From Lepidurus packardi (taxonomy: Eukaryota; Arthropoda; Branchiopoda; Notostraca; Triopsidae), in contig JAKZAN010000004.1 in NCBI GenBank assembly GCA_023053545.1, positions 6,324,001 to 6,388,000 on the forward strand: 64,000 nucleotides of DNA. Direction: 5' to 3'. A program made the position numbers and the translations under genes. Below the pieces are notes generated by a model. It was given only the letters and a program-made list of their open reading frames with translations, was not told the origin of the DNA and did no database searches. Shown piece after piece: positions 11,479 through 34,944 of the stretch (its first letter is position 1; each line of letters starts with the position of its first letter).

Positions 11479-14400
11479 GCCAGATCGGTTTCTCAAATCG
11501 CGAGAAACTCAGAAGTTAATCCCACTTCGTGGGCACAAGGGCTGGCTTATACAAACGCAACCCCCAGCTCCACGTCCCGTTTTGCTTTGGGCTCTACTAT
11601 CCTCATTACGGAGGGCGCGTGTATCAAGACAATACACACATCAATGGCCAACGGTTACCAAACACACAATATAAGCTATTTTTGCGTTCAAGAAGAAAAG
11701 ATAATTTTCTTTTGCTGTCCACAAACGAATCAACCTGAGACACGCATACTTCTAAACCACTTTCGCATTCAATCATCCCGAAAACAACTAAACAACAAAG
11801 GAAGGGTTTAGATGATCAACTGCAAACTAACCTACTTCCTGCTTCTCAAATTTAATTTTCTAACCACTTTCTTTATCGTTGGGCTAAAGAAAAGCAATAT
11901 CCCCAAAATTCACTAGCGTCATCTAATTCAGCCACACACGTGGTTGAGTGTGAAGCCAAAGTCCTACGGTAAAACTCCCACTCCTTGCTAAGAAGACCTA
12001 CCCCAACGCTACATTTCCTTTATTTTTATTTTTAAAGAAGAACCTCTTCTGTTTCCTTCCGGACATGGAAGATGGAATGATGCCATGTCCGCCTCAGTTC
12101 GCTACACCGCTACCATTACTGTGTGTGACATGCCAAATCTTCCACCCATGACCACCTAAAAAATGTTCTACAATTTTTCCGAGGGAAATGAAGATCCACG
12201 AGGAGATTTAAAAGTAACGTTTAACGGTATATTCTGGCGCGAAAGGGTCATTATAGCCTGTCAAATCTGACAGACATAGAAACATCACGTGCTACAGGTC
12301 AAACGCTTTACCAAGGAATGAATGACTGCTACAAGAGCAGCATCGACAGCAAGGAAAGTGCTCCAATCCATAGCATGATAAACGTCTTATGGACCCTTTT
12401 TATACTTCACAGCTCCGATATTTGTGTGTGGTCTAAATCACAAGCTGTCAAGGAATCTATTTTACTTAGATATCTAAAAGCACTTCAGTGTTCCATTATG
12501 CAGTGTATGGAATGGAAATGGCCAACGGGGCATTAATTTGTACCATTACTTTAGTGTACTCTTTGCATAAACCTATTAAACTTTACGACGGCTACACTAT
12601 ATGCTTCCCTTTACATACAAATACTGCTGCAGTTTGTCAATTTGCTTGCTTTGTGGCACCACATGTACCCCGTATGCTGGAAATACCCATAGTGGGATGT
12701 TGCCAATTTATCTGGCTCTCCTTTACAACACATTTCCGCACAGGATTTCCAGAATTTGTCAACGTATGCAGGACACCTTAAACAAACCTTATTCGCCTAT
12801 AAAGAAAGAGACAAGAAAAACGGCTCGATAAACACGTACTTTTTCTTATACGCAGAGGATCCAAAGAATGTGCCTGGCTGCCAATATTTCTTCGCCGTAC
12901 TAAGCGTGATAAACATGCTTTAGTCGAACAACGTCGAGGCTGCACCCACCCAGGGAGGGAAATAATGACAAAGTGTGTGAACATTCGGCGCGGACGGCGG
13001 CCTGGCCAGAACAAGCGAAAAATTCCGAGTGATAAATAAAGGCAGAGGGGGGGGGGGGGGATAAGTCTGACCAAAATAATACAGCAGATTTTTGAGGTCT
13101 TGAGAGGAGAAACCTTAATTAAAGATCACAATGATATATTTAAAAGACAATAAGCGTCCAAAACAACTTCGTCCTTAGAAAAAAAAGTGAAAAATATACT
13201 TCTTTCAAACGTGCCCCAAGTCGTAATTAAGCTATTAAATAAAGACACGAAAAAAGGTATGGTCATGTAGGTTTTAGACGTCAAAGATCCGAGCGGTATC
13301 CATGGTACCCGAAAGCCTTTGCTTACTGTTTTAAGCATGGAAATAAACAGTAACCATGGTAACAAGCGCCATTAAAGACATGGGACACGTTTGTGACGTC
13401 ATGACAAAGTTTAAACTTAGCAAATGTAAACTATTCAAATTCGCATGCCAATGGTTCGATCGTACATAGTACTATATAGTAGGATAGTACTTAGGAATTT
13501 TTGAAACAAAGATCTTGTTTTTATAATTATATAGCCTACGGTTACAAGCGTTCATCCCAATGTCAACATGTGATTTTGGTTACTATTGTCGTTTAACGAT
13601 TTCTTTGAAGAACAGCGTTACCAGGTAGTATAGTATCTAGTGGTGGACAGTTTGTGGTATGTTGTATATAGGGTATTATACAGGAAGGGAAAATGAAGGC
13701 CTGCCAACAATAACATAGACATGGTTGTCTTCTTCAAGGAGGGAGCGCTGCTTACTAAAGCAGTAGGGGATGATGCCAAGCAAGCACAACAATAAACACA
13801 TCACTCCCAGAACGACAAGCATTCCCAGCAAGCAAGGCCCATCTTTGTACTTTCCCAGAAAGTGATTAGAGAGTATGAGAGGAAAAGAAATTTAAGACGG
13901 AAGCGAGAAACTAGGCAATACTTATTGCCATACTTTCTGCTAGATGAATCGTCTGATATTCCGGTGCTTTTGCCTGTCAAGGGAGAAGAAAGGGTAACTG
14001 TAAAGAGGAGAGATGATGGAAAAGCGTAGGCACATCATTGCCACCACTGGTATTACTGCCTATATCTTCGAGCCTATTCTTGCTGACATGGCGACACTCG
14101 ATCTCTCTTCATCGTTTGGGGTATATTGCTCCCCCATAAAAAAGGACATATCTATCGTATGTCTCGCTAGGACCAATACCTCCCCAATGGCCCCATTCAC
14201 TTAATACTTTGCCCAAACGAGTCCACGGATATTTAACCCGATTTATGTTATTTGCTGGGTAACGCCTGTTTGGTGAGAATTTAACTCCCTCTCTTGGCAG
14301 ATTGCGCACTATCAATCCAGCTTTTGTCCTTCATTTGACCTACAGGCTACAGTGTTGCTCTTATTCCGAGTTTCTCAGGAATTAAGGCATCATCCACACT

Positions 14401-17400
14401 CAGTATTCGGGGTGTTCGCGTCCCAAAATGTCATCGTTTAGCGGAAAAGCTGTCAGCCGGCTGACTGTAAATGTCACAAATTGAGACACTAATCGAAAAG
14501 TCGTGAGCCAGCTCTGGGTTTTTCAGGGTATGCGGTTTCTAAAGTTAATGCATGTAAAAAATTAAGTAAAGAGCAAATAGGAAGGAAAAGGTAACACGGA
14601 GCTCAATTTAATGAAATCAGAGCTAACTTTTCTGGATCAAAGTCACAGTTAGAAGCTTTTAACTTGGTCTTGCCCTTTGTACTACACTACGTTTAGACTT
14701 ACCCTACAGGCTTGTAAGTCAAAACAAAGGTACTGTGTACTCTTTTTTAAGGGGTTTGAGGTTTGTTATATGTTTTTTTTATAGAGTTATTAGAATTACA
14801 TGGAACCGGCAAGATTGCTATTTAGATGGAAACATGTCATCATTTCAGTAAGGGTTACTTATACTTCATTATAATTAGCGTGGCGACCAAAAATACAGTA
14901 CTGAAGCGGGGAAACACGAAGAAACGAAAATGAAATAGAAGGACGATTGACAAAGTTTGGGACAGCTTATATTGGATGTGAAAACCCAAACTTTGAGAAG
15001 GTTGCAGGAACTATAGCTGATGTTGCTGCGCGAAATTTGGCTTTTGTGATAGAGCTTGCGGAAACTCTTAATGATTTGCTTCACTTGAGGAGCCTATAGG
15101 CTTCGCATACACACCAGGACCATGTACGGTACCTTGAACGTTAAATAGATATAACACTCGCGAGACATAACGGTTCTTGGGCTTGAGTCCAAAATCGATC
15201 GTGTAGCTTGCACCAGTTACTTGGGACGACGGACCTCAAAACCATCATCAGTCAGAGGAAGTTGACTGCCGAACTAACAACCATGTTGGCCACCATATCT
15301 GTCTTTGCCCGACGTACGCTCCCATGCAGAAGTGAATTAATTCTTTGGAAACAAAGAGACACAAAAAAATGATTTTTCTTCTTTTCGGGATTCACTAGAC
15401 TCGTCTATGCTTCAATTTCCCCTCTTTTCGTTGAATTCAAGTTTTAAAAGTGAAAAAGAGGAATGACGAGAATAAAACCCCTGAAAAAGATGGGGGGAAA
15501 AAGAACGGGAATCTACATATGCCGAAACTCGTAGTCATTTCTACCCTTTCCCAAACGCAGAACTTGGAAAGTGAAATGGACGGTATAATTATATGCCCTA
15601 ACTCGGGATGAAGCAAAGAACCGGAAACAAATCTAACAAACGCGAACAAGCTACGTAAAGGAAGTCCCTTAGCTGTGTTGTTTTGTAAGGTTGTTGGATT
15701 CTTTACCCTCACAAGTACTTTCTGGGAGCTCTGCGAACGAGAAGGACCCATTTTATCCTGGGCCTAAGACCATCACCATAGAACTTGAGGGGTAAATCCA
15801 CGGGAAAATGTGAGGAAAGAAGAAAAGTAGCAAAGGGAAGGGGCAATTTGTTGGCTCCGTTGAACAATTTTTGCTTATACTCTCCTATGCCTGATGGTTT
15901 GGTTGTAGACAACGAATACAAGATGAGCAACACGCTTACGTTATTTTTATTGAAACATGGGACAAATTGGCTAAGTATATCAGCTATGGCTCCTGGAGGA
16001 AGCTTAATTTTATGAAAAGACTAGACGCGAAGAGCGTGACGTCGGAACTCCTAAAAAATGGAAAAAATTAGAGAAGAAAAAGGAAAATCTGAATCGAATA
16101 GTTTTTTTTCTCCCTTTCGCATATAGAAAAAAACGATAGCACGGTCGAGGAAGCAGAAAACTTGTTCTCGGATTATTTTTTGTAAGCGAACATGTTTAAG
16201 CAGAGCAAGGTCAGAAGACACGTGTGACTTCTTTGGCACGTACGAGACACACTTGAACCAAGAAACGTCAGCCTAGTTTACCCCGTACGCATATCGCACA
16301 AGCATCCTTATCACAAAGTGATGACAAGCTATAAATTCCTCGTCCTCCCCCTCAATATGACAAAAGGGAGCTTCTGAACTTCTACGTTCATCGCTTAAAG
16401 CTCTGCAGAGGTCGTTCTACAGCTATATATCATGTCCCAACTTTATAATCATAAGCAGGCGTCCTTACTGTTACGTTCCTTTTCGAGTGTTAGGGGCCAG
16501 ATATACTTTTTTTTCTTCTTCTCTTTTGACAGTAATGCGAATTGGACCATAATTTTCGGCTGCCCTGAGGGACTCCTAATGCCCTAATTTTTTGGCCAAA
16601 AGCCGATGCAGCACTTTGTGCTTCGATTGTACCGTACGCTGAGAAGTACACACAAGTTTTAGAGAGGCTGAGGAGCAGGAGCTTTCACACAGTTGCCAGA
16701 CAGAAGCTAACAAGGTACCATCAAAACGGGGCCAAGTATGACAAATAAAAGGTCTATCAAGGAAATCCTTGTCGCCCATGCCAGGGCTGGCCAGAGGATT
16801 GAGCTTAAAGATCTTGCGTGAAGATTGTTTTTTTGGACAACCTTTTACACTTTGCCGTCTTAGAGTTCGGCCTTAATAGGATTCGTTCTCTTTCGGGTAG
16901 AAAACGGCAGATTTCAAGGTAACACTTGTTCGTTTTTCTAGGGCTGAGCTTCTTAGACCCTAAAAAAAGAATGGACAAAACTTTTAGTCAGAACCCGACG
17001 TGGTAAAAAACAAAAAGAGATCGTTAAACCCTCCATATGGCTACTAGCTAGTCACATGATCACTATCAGGAAGCTTTCAAGTCTACCGCAGCAGGGCTTC
17101 AAGGAAGGTCCAAGAAAACTGCAAAAATAAGTAGACGTCTATTTGGTAAATAACTTCCTGAAAAGAAGATAATTATAGCAGTCGAGTGAGCTGAACTAGT
17201 ACTTGAGTTTGGGGAATGTTTAATATAATATGTTCCAAAGATGTTGCCAAAACATTACTTGCTGCTATTCTAATGGGAAAATGTTGAACAAATAGAAAAT
17301 GCTGTATACGTGTTTCTCTTTTGGTAGTAATATATAACGAAACATAGTTCTGACGGCATTCCAAAGCCCGCCTAGTGAACCTTATTTTTTATTACGGAAG

Positions 17401-18091
17401 GGGAATGGAAACGGTACTTTGTTCCGTCTAAAGTCTGCATACATAACTGAATAATTACTCAAAAAGGAAAACTATTTTACCCAATTACACATACCCTACG
17501 CCTACGTCAAACACTATAGATTTTACAGTCTCAAACAAGCCAGATCAAAAGTAGCCGTCTGAAGAATAAAACCCCTTGACCCACCACGGAAGCACAGAAA
17601 GTTTGTCCAAATGTCTGGCGCCATAGCAAGGCCAAACATCAACTATCTAAACTGTTGAAACTGTAAAACGAAACCATGACCTAAGTTTTCACGACCCAAC
17701 GTATCGCCGCAGTAATAATGCTAGGTTACTTATTCAAAAGATGAGTTTGAGTGCCTCCCTAGAAACTTGGTTTGTCTGAAGGTAAAAGTATCCTTGTCGC
17801 GTCGAAAACCGAGAAAAAATAAAGGCTGAAAACATAAATATTGACGTACTTGGTTTTTCGCGGAAAAAAGCTGAAGGGAAATCCTTCAAGTCACCATGGT
17901 TTGGCCATCCGCTTCACGGCACAATACCAGTCCACTGTGCATTTTTTGGTTTTTATGCAGTTGAGTTAGTTTGCAGGTTAATCCGTGTGTTTTCTTTGGG
18001 AGCTTGCAATAATACACTGTCACTTGCCACTTGTCAAGTTCCTAAATTGGGTAAACGAAAGAGACTATTAGCACATGTTTAATGCTGGAGT
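11479..18091. other. Intergenic, no gene recognised
   Basis: I see only short shadow-like frames here. A run of 14 G lies at 13047-13060. The stretch around 13440-13700 is rich in tagta/tacta motifs that could fold locally, with no recognisable RNA gene. Confidence 0.4.
13047..13060. repeat. Poly-G run of 14
   Basis: Uninterrupted G run in intergenic DNA. Confidence 0.95.
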
Positions 18092-18436
18092 TTACGACTC
18101 AAACGAAGGCTTAGGGGAAAAGGGGACAAAGGTATATACAAGGTGTAGACATGACCAGACCAGCATCTGACACACGACTGACACCAGAGCGTCGAAGCGT
18201 TTGCTCTTCTTACTCAGAAGAGATGCGTCGTCTTGTAGATGCTGACGACAACGGAGCATCGTCTCTCGGAAATCTCCAACTTCCGCTGGGGCGCCGGTGT
18301 CACGGCAATGCCAGCGCGCAAACTGACGTTCCTCAGCAAAACGCAGGCCATTATTGAGGACAAATACACTTGCATCCCCGAATTTCCTTCGAACACAAGT
18401 GAAAGCCATCATAAAAGCCATACGACCTGCTTCCAC
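18092..18436 (-). CDS. Unrecognised 114-codon open frame in a GC-richer patch (doubtful)
   Basis: The frame contains NNGLRFAEERQFARWHCRDT and RCRQHLQDDASLLSKKSKRF. Its local GC content is higher than the flanks, which is the only reason to list it. The opposite strand also has an 88-codon open frame over the same DNA (18239-18505), as expected when GC-rich sequence simply lacks stop codons. I recognise no domain. Confidence 0.12.
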   Translation of the reverse strand: MEAGRMAFMMAFTCVRRKFGDASVFVLNNGLRFAEERQFARWHCRDTGAPAEVGDFRETMLRCRQHLQDDASLLSKKSKRFDALVSVVCQMLVWSCLHLVYTFVPFSPKPSFES

Positions 18437-21341
18437 ATGCCTGCTTTTCCTGATGTTTTAACAGCCGATGCCAGCAATCCGTCCACTAAACAAAGCCAAA
18501 GATAAACAAACACGGATATTAACAGAATATTATACCCGACGCAAGATGGCGCAGTTACGATCCCCCAAAGCAAATCAACATCCACAAAAACAAATAAAAA
18601 AAAAAATTATATCCGATCACCCGAGTTACACTCCGGATTTTTTTTTCGACACTTATCCCTTTTCACAACATTCATATCAAACCCGAAGATTCGAGCTGAA
18701 ACATGAAAGCGTGATGCTTTGAAAATCACGTCGTTCAGCTCTCAGTTAAACCCAACGAAAATATAAAAATAGGTTGATCTTTCTTGTTCTGAAAACTTAA
18801 GGGGTTATGCCTTTTACCTCAGCCTCAAGCTTTGGCAGTTTCCTGGAAAGAAAACGACTGAGGAAGGTATACGTTATTTCGTGACCTTCTTCGTCTCTGT
18901 CTTGGGCTTTCGGCTGTTTTCTTTGGCATCAATTTGTCATAAAAAAAACTCCGATAGTCCCCAAAGGCAGCCAAACTTTGTTTGGGAATAAACTTCTGAG
19001 GAATCTTAAAGAATCTCATAGTTTTGGCGCTACCTTCCCTTGTTTATTCTGATGGTTATTAATCACTCCTTTAGTCCGAAGCTTTGGCAATCCGCACGGA
19101 GAACACCAGTGAGCCAGTCAGAGACGGGTTAACCAAGCCGAGTTACGGTCGATTGGGTTGCCAAATTTTTATATGCCTCTGTCAGCGCCATATTATTGCT
19201 GTTGTTTCTGCCTTGCAAGCCGCGCTCTCGAGTGGAAACTGACATGGACACTTGGACCAGCTATCTTCTTTCCGCCGTTCCAATATTGGTAAAGTTTTCT
19301 CCACTCGCGCCCATCCCTACCAAGCTTTCCTCCCTATAGTTAAAGGCGAGGAAAGACTGTTCCTTTTCTTCGCGACTTTGATGGTTCTTTTCCGTTTTTC
19401 CTCTTCCGCATTCGTTTCCGATTTTATGAGTCCAAAGAGCCGGCGATTTCCGACAATGGATCGTAATTCCACTCGACTGGACTGGGTCCGAATTTCGGCG
19501 AAACCCGAAACACAAGAATTCTCCAATAACTTGTAACGATAACGTTTTCATCTGCAGATTTTTCTGAAGTCGTATAAAAGCAATAAAGACGATCTTCATT
19601 GACATTCCTCAAATAAAGAGCCTGGCGTCAGCAATGTGAGCTCGAAGCGTGACAAAATTGGAAAGGAAAAAAAGTTGGGTCACTCTTGCCCAATAGTTTT
19701 TGCTAACTGTATGCAGCATCACTATGCAGCAGAGGAGAAGCAGGCAGATTTTCTAAGATCTTGCGTTATCTGTGCGGCTTCTCTTAAAAAGGATGTCCGC
19801 CAATAACACGGCCTCCGGACAGCTGGACGAATTCCCATAGCTGTTAGAATGAACCTCAACCCGGTGTATATGGCTCAGTTTTTTCGTGCCAAATGCCAAG
19901 TTAGCACGGAAAGTTCTTTTTTCAACATCTTAAATAAACAATGCATTTTCACGAAGTAGGTAGGGACGCTAGTTAGAATCGATAGAAGTGAATTCCTTTT
20001 TTGAAGTTCTTTTTCATTCACCACTGCTTGCTTTCATTCGAATCTAAATTAAACCTGACCTTCTTTAGTAAACGGAGAGCAAGCGAATGGGACTTGTCTT
20101 GCTTGTACGCCATTAAGAATCTCTTCCGGAGGTTAGTAGAGAGGCACTCGAAAAATAAAGGGCGACAATTCTACACAGTTAATAGCTAGAAGATTTCGAG
20201 ATGAGGATAACAGTAGGCCGCCAGGCTCGAAAGTCGTCTTGTTTGCTTATCTAAGTCCAATTAATCCAAGGAGCTTCTGGCTTGTTTCAGACCTGACAGC
20301 CTTCCTTCCTTCCTTTTCTTTAAAAAAAAAAAATATAGCTCTATTATCCCGTTTCCGTTCATCTTTCTGATAAGGTTTTTGATTCCACTTTTTGTTCGTA
20401 ATTTCGCTACCGTAATTCTCACACAAAATACCATTACATACGTGTGCCTGGAAATGCAAAGTAAGGCAAGTGACAACACTACGCAGTGACAATACTACGC
20501 AGTTTTGCAGGCTAAGAAACATCCCTTCTTGGGAATAATTGCTTCCCGAAACATAGACGCCTGCTTTTTCCGTTGCTATGCCCAGAATACAACTTTAGCC
20601 TACAAGAAAGACACAAATATCGATGGAAGCGGCAATCCACCGTTTGCTTCTGCTACACAGTGGTCTCGGGAGACAAATAGTTACAAAATCAGGTTTGTAA
20701 TAAGAGACACAATTTGTCTTGTTGATAGCCGAATCTTGATTCGTTTGAACATTAGTGAAAGTGCTGCTGTTTGTATGAAACTTTTTTTGTATTGTTATCA
20801 TAACAAAGGAACGGAAACGGGTATTTGGGTGGCGGGCTAATGTAAGGGAAGCCATGAAGGATGGATTTTCAAGGCAAATGGTATGTTCCAACGGATAAAA
20901 TGTTTTCTCGAGCTTGCTGCATAAGTGGGCATTTTACGTGGTAAGAGCAGGGGAAGACAATAGGAAGCAAATCACAGTGGTAGCTTGGTCGGTAGAGGAC
21001 CATTCGTTCCAGGGTTGGAATCTTGCACAGCCAGTAGAGTCTACAAAACATTCCCATAACCGAAAACAAATGGCTGTTACAAGGAATGATATTTTCTTTA
21101 TTTTTTGGCTTAAGACGGCTCAGCCGTAAAGGAAGGATCTGGAAGCAATACTGTAAGCCAAGAGGTGTTGCGGACGTACAGCAATGTTTCCACGAAAACT
21201 ATTAAAGGTTCGCTCCTGTAGTTTAAAAGTAAGCTTCCGTAGTAATAAATCGGTCATTTAAAACGAAAAAAAAAAAAAAAGAGGAAGGAATGATCCCCAG
21301 TGCACTGGGAGCTATGCAGGGATGACTAAACTTGTGTGAAT
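18437..21341. other. Intergenic downstream of the SVWC gene, no gene recognised
   Basis: It contains a 17-nt tandem pair (gtgacaacactacgcag / gtgacaatactacgcag) at about 20469-20502. There is also a tRNA-like A-box/B-box pair around 20980-21025 that is too closely spaced to be a tRNA. No coding exon could be supported. Confidence 0.4.
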
Positions 21342-21986
21342 TTAGGCTGCGGGAGAAGGAACGGGGAACTCGGGGAATTCCAACTCAATGCCCTCGTCGC
21401 AAATGAAAGTTGGGCAGCAATCCGGGAAAGATGCAGTAACATTGGTGGCTTCGGATACCTTGCACTTGGGGTTAGGTTTAGGCAAAGGACCACAGTCTTC
21501 AACCTTCTCCATCAAGCGACCATCTTCTCCCTTCAAGCACTTGGATTTGCCGCAGAAAGGTTTCAACTCCCATTCCTCGTCAACCTTAAACGTGCGACAA
21601 GAAGTGGATGCGAAGCAAACCCCGGGGAAATCTAAATGGAAAATATTTTTTTAAAATTAACCGTTAAAGTCAATCGTGCAACATTTAACAAATTTCACCT
21701 CTGAGGACATCGGCAGGGATTTCACGGGACTTGGGTACGAGTTTAATTTCCTTGGTGGCAGCAGGAGCAGCATCTTGGCTGTATGCCACAGCCGCGAACA
21801 AAGCCAAAACGAGGACGAGCTTCATGATGAGCTGGAAAAACATAAACACACATTAATTAAAATATTGGATGTGTTTAGCTTTTAAATATTCAGCGTAGTT
21901 TGAAAGACAGCTTTACCTGTAGAGTTAGTTTCAGGAACACAGGGAAATAGACAGAGAAGTGTCGTAGAAAGCAGTTGGAGCTGACT
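21342..21986 (-). CDS. Secreted single-domain von Willebrand factor C (SVWC) protein
   Basis: Coding exons are 21699-21825 and 21342-21631, joined across a 67-nt GT-AG intron (phase 1), giving 138 aa. A non-coding exon of about 70 nt (21917-21986) is spliced to 21831, a few bases before the ATG at 21823-21825. The start MKLVLVLALFAAVAYSQ is a clear signal peptide. The mature protein has nine cysteines, ending in FPDCCPTFICDEG, with a GVCFAS start and CGPLP and KCK between: the spacing of SVWC proteins, which usually have eight. One N-glycosylation motif (NVT) is present. In arthropods the family includes Vago and other secreted factors induced by infection or nutritional stress; the exact role here is not known. 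The tail ELEFPEFPVPSPAA is acidic then proline-rich. No related copy lies nearby. Confidence 0.93.
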
Positions 21987-22021
21987 GACACCTTTTGCAC
22001 CGCTTAGGTGGACTTTATATA
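21981..22021 (-). promoter_or_regulatory. Core promoter of the SVWC gene (TATA box plus initiator)
   Basis: Reading the minus strand, TATATAAAG lies at 22013-22021 and the arthropod initiator TCAGT at 21984-21988, about 30 nt downstream. A good splice donor (ACAG then GTAAAG) follows at 21915-21917. Spacing and order fit a focused, inducible promoter. Confidence 0.75.
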
Positions 22022-25000
22022 GGTGCCCGAATGCCGTGACTTGGGACTTTTCGAGACTTTGGGAGGGGCGAAGCAGGAGCTTATTTCTTATTTGAATATG
22101 CAACGGGACACGAGTGCGCAGCGAAAGTACTATTGTTCGACACTCTAAGCTCGTTTGGGCCTAAGTGTTTTTTTCCCCTCTCAATTTCTCCTTCAAGGAC
22201 AACAGGTCGTCAAGTAATATATGCGTAACTCCATGTAGGGTTTTTCCTCCTACAATTCATTTGGTTTTATCCCACAGATTTACCTGAAAACATGGGTTAC
22301 CTAAAGCAAGTTTCTAACCTCGGAAGAGATCTAAGAAAAACAAGAGATCAAGGAAGTCCATTTCAGGTTTGTGGCACATTTACTGGGAATTTTAAAAACC
22401 TCGAAACGAAGACCAAATACTATCACACCAACAAGTTAGTCTGAAGTCGAAGACCTTGCACAAGCATTATGATAAATCTAAGGCAATCAATCCTCGCCCC
22501 TAACTGGACTCCCCACAGACGGTGATACTCTCGATTCGACTCTCGCCTTAAATCGCATTAATATAACCCAAGGACTATCCTTTTACGCAACCAATACCGC
22601 CAAGTAAAAGTGTCACAATCATCCTTACTTTTACCTACTTATAGAAAGACCTCTTCCTTTTTTTTATTTGCGTGACGGGAAAGGGAAGAGTCGCTTTCTC
22701 ACCCAAAAGAATACCGCGTCAATACAGCATGCATTTCCTACGACAGGACGACAATGTGCAATATTCTTAAAGTTTCGAAACTACTACTAAAATTTCTTTT
22801 CACAAACCGGTGCTCCTAACCCGTTCACTATGTGACAAAGTATTCGCTAGTCAGACCATTCATCTTTAATCTAGAAAAACGATTGGAGGTTTCTGTCAAA
22901 AATATCAAAAATTGGTGGGAATTGGACGACTGTTTTTTTTGTTTTTTTTCCAAGTTAACTTTTAGGTATCGTAGTATACCCTAGTCATAAAAGAAGACCA
23001 TCCTGTCCAACTTTGGGGGAATATATTAAGGAAAACGCTCGCGGGAAAAAAATCGTACCAGTTGGCGCCCCAGAAAGTTAGTTCAAACCGATTACGAAGA
23101 TGAGGCACTAGCCACCAAGAATACTTGATGGGGAAACCCATCTTCAAGCATGAGATATGCACAACAAACAACTTGTCGGGAAGCATTAAGGTTGGGGTTT
23201 TCCGTACCCGGCTTTAGGTTGCGCAACGCCTCACCTATTCCCCTAGTCAGATGCACATGGGTTCCATACGAACAAGTCAAGACAGCCATAGCCAAAAAAA
23301 AAAGTCAGGAGAACCCCTTCCAAGTATTGTTAAGTTTTTCCAATAACAGCTGTACAAAGAAACTGCGTAGTATATTGCATGAAGGGTAAAATGTGCCAAA
23401 GCTTCACAAAGAAGACCACGAAAACAAGACAAGACTTTTTTATTGTTATTATGGCAAGCCTTGGGTATCGTCTCGGCGGCGAAAGGCGGAGGAGAAAGTT
23501 TCGGTCGTCTGATCATAGCGCAGATATTTCTCGTTGTATAGTGCAATGCGAGGAGGCGGCAGACGGTAAAACATTAGAACTTACCGTGAGTAATTAGAGG
23601 AAAAGGTGGTGAATGCAAAGTCAGTCCAAGGGCAATTGGATACATTTCCAGATCCATGCCGATGCACTTCAACGGCTCGTTACAAATACCTCGTTTATCC
23701 AAGCAAAGCGATCAAAAGGTAAAAACGCGTGCTGTGTGCCAGCACATACCTGGTGGGAAAAAACGACATCATGGAATATGACTCAATGAGGCCAAATAGC
23801 AGCTGGGCGTGCCTCGGTAGACCATTACATTCTGAAAGCATATGAATGACCGACTTCCCGGTATTAACCCCTTTTAGTCACCTACGTGCAAATGTTACAC
23901 GTTTAATCTAGCTTCTTCCGTAAGCAAAAAAGCCGGTCTTGCCAGAACAATTGCACGAGAATACTGGCATCTCCACATGGAAACGCGAGTACAAGGTACA
24001 TGTTTATCCTACTTATGAGTAAACCACTTTTCCATCTCATCGACCTTGGTACAAGAATACAGCCTGGTTCCTAAACAAGCAAGACAACTCTCAGACCCCA
24101 GAAAGAGCTGCGCAATCTATTTGTCTTTTCTTTCTTCTTCTTCTTTTAATGACACGTTCTATTACACTATGGGGAAGGCCAAAACGTAAAGTAGCTCTCA
24201 TCAAGCCAAAATATCATTTTCGACTTCATTTTTTTCCTTTTTATTGGTGGGCTTATCCATCAACCTCGAAATGGCATCTTGAGAAAATCGAGAGCCTCCA
24301 GTATCGCTAAGTTATTCTCATACGCAGTCATTGAACCAAGCAACACTGCAAAGGTGACCGTGGCAATCATCTTTCAAGAACACAACGTATAAAAAAGGTA
24401 ATTGCAGTCGAACCACAGATTTCTTCAAGGCTACTTGCCAGATTTTCCGTTGCGGTGCAGAACAGTTAAGCTTCAAAATCTAATCAGAGCTATCTTCAAT
24501 AGCCGTTTAACAAAGGGATTCTCTTTATGTACACAGGTTACCTAACTGCAACGCCCAGCTTCCGAATCAAGTGATCTATGCTTATACACAGCCCACTTTC
24601 TTTGGGTGTGAAATTTATAATTTATTGCCCTACACATTCACTAAATCATACGCACACACGCATATTACAATAAAGGACGGATTGTGTGGACTGTGAAACT
24701 TTTTGCAACGGCAAACGTACACGAGGAAACAGACTCAACCGCCAAACCTCTAAAAAGTTATCATCCACGCTATATCTCATTCACACAAAGAACGCAATAA
24801 TGCTCACATACCATCTTATAATTTTTTTTCTGCCCGCAAAATTGTTTTCTACCAATAAACCCATGAAAGTTCGCTACAGGATTTGTTATACATGATCCTA
24901 AACACAACACATGTCTATAGCATCCTGGTTAAATTTCGTGATGATTAACACCCAACACACAGTGTGGACGATTAATGAAGTCTCAAGGACGGATAATTGA

Positions 25001-25776
25001 AGGTTCACACAACCCAAAACGTTAAGAAAGCTTAGCAATTTTCTCTGTCAAAGGCAAATGTCGCAGTTTTTCTACGTGCCTAGCTAACATAAAAAGGGAA
25101 GGTCCGGTAGTGTGTTACCTTTAAAAGTGATGAGACTTCACCAACAATGCAGCCAGTAAAAAAAAACCGAACCTACTTGCTTCCAAGAATATATAGGTGT
25201 AACGTTCATCTTGATATCATTAACTTATAGTTCAGTTGTCTGATTAGCAGGGAGAGGCACACCATCGCATGAATTGCCATGAAATATTAAGCCAACTTTT
25301 CTGCTACATTAATCAGGCTTCTTTTTTATGGCCATTTTTTCTTTTTCATACTTGGCTAACTCAATGATGCGCGAAAACGATAGGACACAAAGAGTACGAT
25401 TCAAAAGAGCAAGGCTAACTTTCAACAACAAGAAAACTAGTAAAAAAAAGTTTTTCCAATATACAAACAGACAATCGAAGGTTAGCCTTTTTATGTTAAG
25501 TCTAGATTCAAGGTGAAATAAAACTGCGAAAAGAACCTAATCTCATACAAATTGCATGCTTATTTTAAGATTATAATTGTCAGGAATAGAAACGGCGTAA
25601 AATTTGTCAGATCCATTGGCACAATCACATATAAGTTTTAGGGACAGTTATATAGAGGCTTGATTCTGGGCGTCATACGTTACGCAATGAACAGAAACCA
25701 CATCTGCTTTTCCAGAACGCCAAACGGTGGTGAGTATTAACTTGTTAACAAAGCTATGATTGGTTAACGACGAGGT
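22022..25776. other. Intergenic between SVWC and MYRF, no gene recognised
   Basis: Short frames only, with no domain and no coherent exon chain. It contains both the upstream region of the SVWC gene and the downstream region of MYRF. I found no clear polyadenylation hexamer immediately after the MYRF stop codon. Confidence 0.45.

Positions 25777-34944
<9,168 letters not shown>

Noticed and set aside
20978..21026. tRNA-like A box (TAGCTTGGTCGGTAGAG) and B box (GGTTGGAATCT)
   Set aside because: The two boxes are about 32 nt apart instead of about 44, the B box has mismatches, and no cloverleaf can be drawn. At most a tRNA-derived relic, probably chance.
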